A stretch of 6,766 nt of DNA, taken from assembly GCA_049316985.1 (NCBI GenBank), contig JBMOJB010000187.1, forward strand, positions 1 through 6,766, read 5' to 3'. Every line of letters begins with the position of its first letter. Within the stretch, counting starts at the first letter, position 1. Both the position numbers and the translations under genes were made by a program. The notes below the pieces were generated by a model. The model was not told the origin of the DNA. It made no database searches and saw only the letters and a program-made list of their open reading frames with translations. This stretch comes from CANHEE01 sp049316985. GTDB taxonomy: Bacteria > Bacteroidota > Bacteroidia > Chitinophagales > Saprospiraceae. Positions 1 through 6,766 of this stretch are shown here, piece by piece.

Positions 1-3000
1 TTACCCCTAAAAACGGTGTTACAATAACAAATTTAACTAATATCGGATTTGTGCTAAATAATATTCCATACGGGGAAACAAAAATTGAATATAACATCAA
101 AACTTATGCTACAAGCTGTACTAGGCCATTTTGTACTAGTGCTGAAATTTCAATATACCGACCTTCACCCTTTCCAGATTGTAGTTGCAATTCAAATAAT
201 TGTAATTTAGTGTGCCATGCCAACTTTGATAACATATCAGGATTGAGTCCATTTATAGATATTCTTATCAGTCCAGTAGTTAAGAATTCCCCAGATTTAT
301 ATATTGGCGATGTCAATAAAGTAATATACGGACCTGGATATCCATTTTCCAGTGGTGGATTCTTCTGTGATAGAGATTTCGTATTTGGAAATTTGCCTAA
401 AAATTATGTGCAAGCAAATAATGGAAACGCGAATAATGAATTTATTCATATGGGTAGTGCCCCTAGCAATGTAGAATGCATATTTTTGCCACTTCGGTCT
501 CCACTGAAGGTAGGGAAAGATTATAAAATTAGATTTTCTAAATTCTCAGGTTGTTCGAATCGGGTGAATTTTGCATTTAGTATAGATCAACCCTGCAAGC
601 GACCTGCAATATTAGCTGGTCTAATTAGTGGTACAAATATTGGTTGTCCGGGATTTAATCCGCAAATAGTTGGGAAGGATTTTACAGGAAGTCCTGTTAA
701 TCCACCCACTTGGGAAACTCTTGATTTTAATTTTAATGCAGCTGACGCTTCGAATTATGTTACCATATTTCAGAACCCAGCTTCATTTTTAATTCCTGCC
801 ATTAAAAGCAATTATGCGAGGTCTTTATATTTGGATGACATAGAAATTACCGTATTGAATGCACCTCAAATTACAATTGTGCCTACGATAGAAAAAAGAT
901 GTATTGGCGGAAATGTCGAAATATCATATGAAATATGTGTTGTAAATAATTCTTCCGGCACCATAACATTGACACCAAAACTACCCACTAATTCAGGTTT
1001 GACGTTTAGTAGTTCATTAAATAGTGGATTTCCAAATGGTGTGCCAATCACAATTTCTCTTCCAAGTAATGGGCAAAATTGCATTGTTAAGAAAATTATT
1101 TATGAGGCTAGCAGTTTAATTCCCGTCAACACTGTAGTAAATATCGGCCTTGATATAGATCCTTGCTTAACTTCATGTATTGATGTGACAATGCAAGCGG
1201 GTCTGCCTGTTAATGCAGATTTTACCATTATTGCGCCAGAATTGTGTGCCACGATATCTCTAGTGGCCGACAACACGGTTAATGGTTCAGGAACTACCCA
1301 TGATTGGGTTATTAAGCAAGGAACTGGCAACCCCATGAACCTCGGATCAGGAAACTCTGCTACTGCATCGGTTTCCGCAGGATTGACATACGATATTACT
1401 CATACAGTATCGAATTTGTGTGGTTCCAGAACAATTACAAAGACAATTGTTATTCCTACTAATCCTATCATAACAATCATTGAAAATTCAAATATAGCAG
1501 CAAATGATGGAATAATCTGTGCCGGTGATGATGTTACTTTGTCGGTTCCGTCAGTCATCGGTCAGACCTATTCCTGGAATACCGGAAACACCAGTAATTT
1601 AATCATTGAAAAACCATTTGTAAGTATTACTACTTATTCAGTTACAATATCATCCGCGAGTGGTTGCACAGCAACCGCTTCTAAAGACATCACAGTCCTT
1701 CAAAATCCTATAATTTCTGACATCACTGTAACTGAAAATTCAAATATTGCAAACGATAAAATAGTTTGCGCAGGTGCTGACGTGACTTTATCAGTAGCGG
1801 CGGTCACAGGTCAAACATATTTATGGAATACCGGAAAGACGACTAATTTAATCATTGAAAAACCATTTGTAAGTATTACTACTTATTCAGTTACAACATT
1901 AGCAGCAAATGGCTGCACAGCGACAGCCTCAAAGGACATTACAGTTTTCCAATATCCGAACATTTCTGATATCACAGTAAGTGAAAATTCCGGCATACCA
2001 AATGACGATACTATTTGTGCTGGCGCTTCGGCCATGCTTTCCGTAACAAATTCAAATGTCTATACATATTTATGGAGCACGCAAGCAATAACCTCAAGTA
2101 TTACGGTGAGCCCAACCATAACGACAGTCTATCAGCTAACCATTACCGCAAGTAGTAATAGTTGCGTAACTATACCTCCTGCAAAGACAATTACCGTTGA
2201 GCCAACATTGAGTTCAAGCTTCACGTACGCCATAAATTGCCCAATAACCAGCTTTGTGGCAGTCAACGAAGGAGGCCATAACTGGTCTATCACAAATAGC
2301 GCAGGAGCTACTTGGGCGTCAACTGTTTTTAACCCATCATTTACTTTACCTAATGGATCATACCATGTGTCACATACAATTGCAAATTATTGCGGTACAT
2401 CAACTCAGCAGCAGGAAATAACAGTTAGTTGTCAGGAAACAGAGCAATGCCCTTGCAGTGGTTCTTCTTATTCAATTTTCGACGCTTCTGGTGTAAAGTT
2501 GCTTTCTAATACTGCACTTTTCAATCAATCTCCAAGCGGCGCACACCATGGTGGTTGTATAACCGTTACTGGAAAGCTTGTTATTGATCAAGAATTTCAG
2601 TTTTTTGATATGGAATTCATCATGCAACCAGGCTCCGAAATTGTTGTAGACAATACTGGATATACGCATTTTCATCATTGCAATATTTACGGCTGTCTTA
2701 AAAGATGGAAGGGAATTGAACTTAAAGCTTCTAATCACGCTGATTTTACAGAAAACACAATTCAAGACGCTGAAAACGCGATTACGATAAGAGAATCTAC
2801 GACAGGTGTAGTGCAAGGAAACTTATTTAATCGAAATTACATCGGATTAAATCTTGAATCGACGTCATTTTTCTATGGTGGCAGTACGTTAATGAATATT
2901 ATGGCCAATACTTTTGATGCCACTTATCCATTACTTCCTCCATTTGTACTCACAAATTCCAATAACACACCAAATGGATATGCCGGTATAAAGCTTTCCT

Positions 3001-5198
3001 TTATCTCGGCGGAAGTTGGTATTCCGGGAGGAATTATCACTGCTAGCACCAATACTTTTAAGCACTTAAGGAATGGAATTATGTCATTTTATTCTCAATT
3101 AACAGCTAGGGATCTGGTGATTAAGGACTTAGTTAATGATGCTAATACTGACCATGATAAGCCTATTTTGAGCTTAGCAGAAGTTCAATCATTGTATCAC
3201 ACAGGTATTTTTGGGTTGCAATCTCAAATTAAGATTTCCAAATCAACTATTGGTGACCCTAATGGATTTGTCCCTTCTCCAAGCAAGGGAATCCATTTGC
3301 AAGGTAGCCTGGGATTTGATATGCAAGAATCAAAAATAATAAGCAACCATACAAGTATTTTGAACTCAAATTCGAATGCTGGTTTTTATGCAATTAACGA
3401 TAATCAAGTAAGCACCAATCGATATGGGTATCGGATGTTCGAATCTCAAAACGCTGCAATTAATATTTTAAATAACTCGAATTCTAATAATTTCGCGACA
3501 GTCAGGAATAACGTTAATCCGATGGCATTCTACACAAGTTCAACTGTATCGGGTGGAAAGGGAATCAAAAATATCCTAAACAATAGTATTTTTCTTTCAG
3601 GAAACTTTGTTGGATTAAATGTATTAGTAGAAAGAAATAACAATATTTACAATAACGACATTACATTGATCACACATAGTACAAATTCATCCGGAATAAA
3701 AATTGAAGGATCAGATAAAAATGTTATCGTGAATAATCTTATTGGATCGACAAGTCTTAGTGCATGGAGGGGAATTTCTGCTACTAGCACACAAAATACC
3801 TCTTTTTGCTGTAATCTTCCCGTACATCTTGCAATCGGAATTAATTTTAATGGAAACTGTGCAAACACCCGGCTTTACAAGACTGATTTAAGAGGCGAAA
3901 ATAGTATTGGACTACATCTTGATAACGGTGCGATTATTGGACTGCAAACTAATAATGAGAATGTTTTTCGGCCGGGCTCAAATAATACAATTCCTGCAAA
4001 ACATGAGTCAGGTAATAGTGCACAGGTTAACCTTTCGAAATTCATTGTCAAAAATAACCCAATAAATTATCCAGCGGGAATATTAAGCAATGGTTTGCAA
4101 TGGTTTGATCCTAAAATTCCAGGGAATCCTGTCTATTGTCAGACAGGCACAAGTGCAGAATGCGGCTTTCAGTTATCATCAGGAGGCGGAAGTAATTTAT
4201 CCGATGGAGCTTCGTTTTTATTGCAGGCATATGCAGAGGGAATCCCGATTGGCTATTATAGTGATTATCAACAATGGCGTGGTGGGTTCTGGTCATGGGA
4301 TTTGTTGGAGAGCCATCCTGAATATTTGGAGCTGAATAGCGTAGTAGATAATTATTACGATGTATTGGATAATTCAAATATTCATCGGTTTTACGATGTC
4401 GACAAATTGCTTGACGAAATAAATAGCCCAACCACAACTCAGAAGCAGACCTTGGAAGCTTTAGGCGTTCAGGATGTCGCGATCAACTTGGAATTAAATG
4501 GCATTGATATTGCATTATTATCGGATACAATTACACCATCTGATAGTATCTCTAAATTTTCTCGTCGAGGAGAGCTACTTAATCTAAAGTGGGATCATTT
4601 TATGACCAGGAGGTCGATAAATGATGCTATTAAGACTAGCAATACTGCTGTAATTGCTAGAGCTTACGAGAAAAATCAGGCGATTATTCCGATTAATTTG
4701 TACGAGTACAACGAAAAAAGAATAAATAGAATCTTTTTGAATACCTTAGCAAAGGATATCTATGATATTCCTGAAGATGACAGAGATTTTATCAATTATT
4801 TAGCACCATTGTGCCCAATGATAATAGGAAATGCAGTGTACAAAGCCCGAGTCCTTAGGAATTTATACCTTGCGGATCAAATTTACGAGGATGCTTGCGA
4901 GCCAGCCCAACCTAATATGCAGCGAATAGCAAAGGTAGAAACAATTGCAACTACTCATCAGGAAAAAGTACATATTTATCCAAATCCATCTTCAGATAAA
5001 ATCACAATCTCCTGCGAGCGAAATGATGCATATACGGTCATCCTACGTGATATGACGGGTAGGATAATAGGTCAACATTCAATTAATAACGGCTTCGGGG
5101 ATATTTCGGTATCGAATCTTAACAATGGTTTAATTATCTGCGAGCTTTGGACGAATAACCAATGTGTCGCCAATCAAAAAATAGTTATTATTCACTAA
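1..5198 (+). CDS. Giant multidomain T9SS-secreted beta-helix surface protein, 5'-truncated by the window edge
   Basis: The frame is open from base 3 with coherent protein before the first possible start (GTG at 51), so the N-terminus is missing. Residues below count from that GTG. The order is: end of a beta domain (1-45); jelly-roll-like domain closing with YLDDIEITV (about 55-270); DUF11-like beta domain (271-386); PKD-like domain (388-469); three Ig-like repeats with ICAG and GCTATA cysteine motifs (470-718); PKD-like domain (719-794); right-handed parallel beta-helix entered through GCLKRWKGIEL, with many N-rich, PbH1-like turns and a CCN...NGNC motif at 1253-1270 (about 834-1370); a helical region (1380-1620) containing LCPMIIGNAVYKAR; and a T9SS type A sorting domain starting at IYPNPSSDKITIS (about 1640-1715). 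T9SS export is well supported. Beta-helices of this kind occur in adhesins and in polysaccharide-active proteins; no catalytic residues could be assigned, so the role is open. Cysteine richness fits an extracellular, disulfide-bonded protein. Confidence 0.9.
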   Translation, partial: TPKNGVTITNLTNIGFVLNNIPYGETKIEYNIKTYATSCTRPFCTSAEISIYRPSPFPDCSCNSNNCNLVCHANFDNISGLSPFIDILISPVVKNSPDLYIGDVNKVIYGPGYPFSSGGFFCDRDFVFGNLPKNYVQANNGNANNEFIHMGSAPSNVECIFLPLRSPLKVGKDYKIRFSKFSGCSNRVNFAFSIDQPCKRPAILAGLISGTNIGCPGFNPQIVGKDFTGSPVNPPTWETLDFNFNAADASNYVTIFQNPASFLIPAIKSNYARSLYLDDIEITVLNAPQITIVPTIEKRCIGGNVEISYEICVVNNSSGTITLTPKLPTNSGLTFSSSLNSGFPNGVPITISLPSNGQNCIVKKIIYEASSLIPVNTVVNIGLDIDPCLTSCIDVTMQAGLPVNADFTIIAPELCATISLVADNTVNGSGTTHDWVIKQGTGNPMNLGSGNSATASVSAGLTYDITHTVSNLCGSRTITKTIVIPTNPIITIIENSNIAANDGIICAGDDVTLSVPSVIGQTYSWNTGNTSNLIIEKPFVSITTYSVTISSASGCTATASKDITVLQNPIISDITVTENSNIANDKIVCAGADVTLSVAAVTGQTYLWNTGKTTNLIIEKPFVSITTYSVTTLAANGCTATASKDITVFQYPNISDITVSENSGIPNDDTICAGASAMLSVTNSNVYTYLWSTQAITSSITVSPTITTVYQLTITASSNSCVTIPPAKTITVEPTLSSSFTYAINCPITSFVAVNEGGHNWSITNSAGATWASTVFNPSFTLPNGSYHVSHTIANYCGTSTQQQEITVSCQETEQCPCSGSSYSIFDASGVKLLSNTALFNQSPSGAHHGGCITVTGKLVIDQEFQFFDMEFIMQPGSEIVVDNTGYTHFHHCNIYGCLKRWKGIELKASNHADFTENTIQDAENAITIRESTTGVVQGNLFNRNYIGLNLESTSFFYGGSTLMNIMANTFDATYPLLPPFVLTNSNNTPNGYAGIKLSFISAEVGIPGGIITASTNTFKHLRNGIMSFYSQLTARDLVIKDLVNDANTDHDKPILSLAEVQSLYHTGIFGLQSQIKISKSTIGDPNGFVPSPSKGIHLQGSLGFDMQESKIISNHTSILNSNSNAGFYAINDNQVSTNRYGYRMFESQNAAINILNNSNSNNFATVRNNVNPMAFYTSSTVSGGKGIKNILNNSIFLSGNFVGLNVLVERNNNIYNNDITLITHSTNSSGIKIEGSDKNVIVNNLIGSTSLSAWRGISATSTQNTSFCCNLPVHLAIGINFNGNCANTRLYKTDLRGENSIGLHLDNGAIIGLQTNNENVFRPGSNNTIPAKHESGNSAQVNLSKFIVKNNPINYPAGILSNGLQWFDPKIPGNPVYCQTGTSAECGFQLSSGGGSNLSDGASFLLQAYAEGIPIGYYSDYQQWRGGFWSWDLLESHPEYLELNSVVDNYYDVLDNSNIHRFYDVDKLLDEINSPTTTQKQTLEALGVQDVAINLELNGIDIALLSDTITPSDSISKFSRRGELLNLKWDHFMTRRSINDAIKTSNTAVIARAYEKNQAIIPINLYEYNEKRINRIFLNTLAKDIYDIPEDDRDFINYLAPLCPMIIGNAVYKARVLRNLYLADQIYEDACEPAQPNMQRIAKVETIATTHQEKVHIYPNPSSDKITISCERNDAYTVILRDMTGRIIGQHSINNGFGDISVSNLNNGLIICELWTNNQCVANQKIVIIH
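1595..1647 (+). repeat. 53-bp exact direct repeat, copy 1 (copy 2 at 1844-1896)
   Basis: The 53 bases here are identical to 1844-1896, at an offset of 249 bp, exactly 83 codons, so both copies are read in the same frame. They encode NLIIEKPFVSITTYSVT in Ig-like units 1 and 2. The bases just outside differ at both ends, and the rest of the two units carries many silent and replacement changes apart from shorter identical blocks (15 bp at 1481-1495 against 1733-1747, and 14 bp at 1575-1588 against 1824-1837). Confidence 0.95.
1844..1896 (+). repeat. 53-bp exact direct repeat, copy 2 (copy 1 at 1595-1647)
   Basis: This is the second copy of the 53-bp repeat, in Ig-like unit 2. The corresponding stretch of unit 3 encodes SITVSPTITTVYQLTIT, close to the usual family wording, so the IEKPFVSI version is shared only by units 1 and 2. 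Confidence 0.95.
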
Positions 5199-5210
5199 TA
5201 TTAAAAATAT

Positions 5211-5250
5211 AGGATACCGGTTACGATAACCGGTATCCTTTTCTATTTTA
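5211..5250 (+). terminator. Perfect 13-bp hairpin plus T-rich tail, probable intrinsic terminator
   Basis: Bases 5211-5223 (AGGATACCGGTTA) are the exact reverse complement of 5227-5239, with a 3-base CGA loop. The stem is followed by TTTCTATTTTA. It lies 12 bases after the stop codon of the giant gene. The left flank is A-rich (TTAAAAATAT), so weak activity on the other strand is possible. The hairpin ends only 13 bases before the ATG of the next gene, so it would also form part of that gene's leader if transcripts read through. Confidence 0.85.
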
Positions 5251-5252
5251 TT

Positions 5253-6752
5253 ATGAAGAAAATTTTTCCAATTTCGGCGCTTGTGGTACTCATGACTTTA
5301 GTTTGCAATGCCCAGAAAGAAGACAATACCTGGATATTGAGTAAGGGGGCAGACGTGGATTATTATAAAATAACTTCAATGACATTTCAGGATAGTGTTG
5401 CATTTGCCGTGCACCCTAATGCCACCCATATCGACTTTGCTCATTCGAATTCAAGTATTTCAGATCGTGATGGTAATTTATTATTTTTTTCTAATGGCCC
5501 TCATGTATATAGCCGAAATTATAAATACATGGATGGTGGTATTTACGTGAATCGAGACACAGTCTTTAACCTCACCAATGAGGATGTTCAAGATAATACA
5601 ATTATTTTACCATTTCCGGGTCGAAAGGATTTGTATGCCTTTTTTTATTTGACTGTTACTCTGGTACTTCCGAAAGCCTACGTCTGTTCGAGAAATTTGT
5701 CAATGGCGGTGGTTGATATGCAAAAGAAAAATGGTCTCGGAGCTGTGCTCCCGGGGAAAAAACTTGTCATTTCGGATACCATTGAAGTCAACAAATTAAC
5801 TGCGACAAAGCATGCCAATGGCAGGGATTGGTGGATCATTATTCAGGATTATTTTTCAAACAAATACTACAAAGTGTTACTGGATCCAAATGGAGCAGAT
5901 ATTCATGATATTCAACGAATTGGTATCGACTCAGTGAATTCAATTGGCAAAGCACTGTTTTCACCCGACGGAAAGTACTATATTAATTTTGACATTGAAA
6001 CCGATAGTCTTATTCCTAACTTAGCAGTCTTTAATTTTGACCGTTGTTCAGGTGAATTAAGTAATCCGCGTTACGTATCTTTTGGGGTAAACGACGCATG
6101 GACCGGTGGTGCGGCTGTGTCGCCGAATTCACGCTATTTGTACATTTCGAGGGATTATAAAATATTTCAATATGACCTTTGGGCTGATGATCTCACCGGG
6201 AGTCAAAAAATAATTGGCGAGTTTGACGGTTACATCTTTAATAATCAATATACAAAATTCTATCAAGCTCAGCTAGCACCGAATGGTAAAATCTATATCA
6301 GCAGTCCAGCAGTATGTCCCTTTCTGCATGTGATCAACAATCCCGATCTACGAGGCGACTCTTGCAATTTTGTGCAACGTGGGCAAAAGCTACCGAAGTA
6401 TAATGCGTGGAGTGTGCCCAATCACCCTAATTATCGGCTCGGTGCACTAAAGGGGAGTCCTTGTGATACGCTGCATTCGATAGCGGTAAAAGAAAGAGCG
6501 AACATCCTACTATCCACATTATTCCCTAATCCTACTTCTGATCAGGTGACGATTAAGTGGCAGAATGATGAGAGTGTGCGTTGTGAAATTACGATAATCG
6601 ATGCAGTAGGGAGAATAATACAACGTCAAGAATCGCATGCCAGCTCACTGATAGTCGATACTTCGAGCTGGGCGAATGGCTTGTATTATGTGCAGATAGT
6701 AGAGGAGAAAGGGAGGAAGAAGGCGTTTTTGAAAATAGTAAAAGGCAATTAA
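5253..6752 (+). CDS. Secreted beta-propeller-like protein with T9SS type A sorting domain
   Basis: This is a complete 499-residue protein. The ATG at 5253 is chosen because it gives a clear signal peptide: MKK, a hydrophobic core, then CNA before Q21, a typical signal peptidase I site. The body (about 25-400) repeats beta-rich segments around small motifs: ANGRDWWII (near 189-197), FSPDGKYY (236), FNFDRCSGEL (260s), SPNSRYLYIS, LAPNGKIYIS (341), INNPDLRGDSCNF, and SVPNHPNYRLG (387) followed by GSPCDTL (401). From memory of the family, this set marks a group of secreted proteins abundant in Saprospirales-like genomes, and the SPDG/PNG motifs suggest WD40/YVTN-like propeller blades. The C-terminus (418-499) is a T9SS sorting domain with FPNPTSDQVTI and a final KAFLKIVK strand. 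No catalytic residues are recognisable and the molecular role is unknown. There is no Shine-Dalgarno-like sequence upstream, only an AT-rich leader, as is usual in Bacteroidota. Confidence 0.93.
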   Translation: MKKIFPISALVVLMTLVCNAQKEDNTWILSKGADVDYYKITSMTFQDSVAFAVHPNATHIDFAHSNSSISDRDGNLLFFSNGPHVYSRNYKYMDGGIYVNRDTVFNLTNEDVQDNTIILPFPGRKDLYAFFYLTVTLVLPKAYVCSRNLSMAVVDMQKKNGLGAVLPGKKLVISDTIEVNKLTATKHANGRDWWIIIQDYFSNKYYKVLLDPNGADIHDIQRIGIDSVNSIGKALFSPDGKYYINFDIETDSLIPNLAVFNFDRCSGELSNPRYVSFGVNDAWTGGAAVSPNSRYLYISRDYKIFQYDLWADDLTGSQKIIGEFDGYIFNNQYTKFYQAQLAPNGKIYISSPAVCPFLHVINNPDLRGDSCNFVQRGQKLPKYNAWSVPNHPNYRLGALKGSPCDTLHSIAVKERANILLSTLFPNPTSDQVTIKWQNDESVRCEITIIDAVGRIIQRQESHASSLIVDTSSWANGLYYVQIVEEKGRKKAFLKIVKGN

Positions 6753-6766
6753 TAATTAATAATTAA
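6749..6766. repeat. AT-only tandem repeat TTAATAA, about 2.6 copies, cut by the window end
   Basis: The units are 6749-6755, 6756-6762 and a partial TTAA at 6763-6766. The repeat begins inside the last codon of the propeller-like gene, supplies its TAA stop, and places further in-frame and out-of-frame TAA triplets just after it. It may continue beyond the window. It could simply be stop-codon reinforcement or low-complexity spacer. Confidence 0.7.

Larger units (their letters stand above)
1458..2204 (+). repeat. Three tandem Ig-like domain repeats, 82-84 codons each, within the giant gene
   Basis: The units run 1458-1709, 1710-1958 and 1959-2204 (84, 83 and 82 codons). Each has an ENS(N/G)I start, a CAG cysteine motif, a central YxWxT strand, a TTYSVT-type or TTVYQLT strand, and a closing TV strand; a late cysteine pairs by position with the first (GC in units 1 and 2, SC in unit 3). 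This matches the Ig-like repeat common in Bacteroidota secreted proteins, where it usually acts as a spacer or adhesion module. Units 1 and 2 are much closer to each other than either is to unit 3. Unit 1 has one extra codon near its start (NIAAND against NIAND). The domain type is recognised from the motif pattern; the spacer role is inferred. Confidence 0.85.

Noticed and set aside
4090..4335. Plus-strand 81-codon frame overlapping the giant gene
   Set aside because: It is out of frame with a well-supported coding sequence, and its product shows no domain or signal peptide.
104..4437. Reverse-strand open frames at 104-316, 866-1084, 1100-1336, 2472-2816, 3647-3868 and 4111-4437
   Set aside because: All lie inside the giant gene, give no recognisable domains and have low-complexity, unbalanced composition. 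The forward frame across them is continuous and domain-rich.
5142..5149. GAGCTTTG as a Bacteroidota -7 element (TAnnTTTG) for the downstream gene
   Set aside because: It misses the first T, has no convincing -33 partner at the right spacing, and lies in coding sequence.
5253..5312. Second gene as a lipoprotein (LVC near residue 18)
   Set aside because: The residue before the cysteine is valine, a poor lipobox, while CNA-Q is a good signal peptidase I site and agrees with the T9SS sorting domain.
6351..6362. RGDS motif in the propeller-like protein as an integrin-binding site
   Set aside because: It falls in a stretch that looks like a variable linker of a family motif (NPD..G..C), and a four-residue match is expected by chance.
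1..6766. Defence system, CRISPR array, toxin-antitoxin pair, prophage or insertion sequence
   Set aside because: There are no nuclease, helicase, transposase, integrase or Cas-like motifs, no regularly spaced short repeats with unique spacers, and no terminal inverted repeats. The only repeats are domain repeats and the terminator.

Overview
The window looks like a piece of a Bacteroidota chromosome, most likely a Saprospirales- or Chitinophagales-type organism. It is AT-rich, the start of the downstream gene has no Shine-Dalgarno-like purine run, and both genes end in the C-terminal sorting domain (PNP motif, then a small beta domain) that sends proteins through the type IX secretion system (T9SS). 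The genus-level placement is inferred from protein style only.

Bases 1-5198 hold the 3' part of a very large plus-strand gene. The reading frame is open to the left edge, so its real start and signal peptide lie outside the window. The visible 1,731 residues form a mosaic surface protein: the end of one beta domain, a jelly-roll-like domain, a DUF11-like beta domain, a PKD-like domain, three tandem Ig-like repeats, another PKD-like domain, a long right-handed parallel beta-helix, a helical region of about 240 residues, and a T9SS sorting domain. Bases 5199-5252 are a short intergenic gap almost filled by a perfect 13-bp hairpin followed by T-rich sequence, read as a transcription terminator. 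Bases 5253-6752 encode a complete 499-residue secreted protein with a signal peptide, a beta-propeller-like body of a family common in these bacteria, and its own T9SS sorting domain. The last bases are a short AT-rich tandem repeat that contains the stop codon.

Both products should be exported by the Sec system and then moved across the outer membrane by T9SS, to be anchored on the surface or released. The first looks like an adhesin or a surface polysaccharide-binding or polysaccharide-processing protein. The second has no assignable activity. Their adjacency suggests a cluster of T9SS cargo, but the hairpin argues against a simple operon. I found no RNA genes, CRISPR array, mobile element or defence system, and no gene-free stretch longer than 54 bases. 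The best leads are a 53-bp exact repeat between two Ig-like units, the hairpin crowded against the second gene, and the uncharacterised helical region of the first protein.
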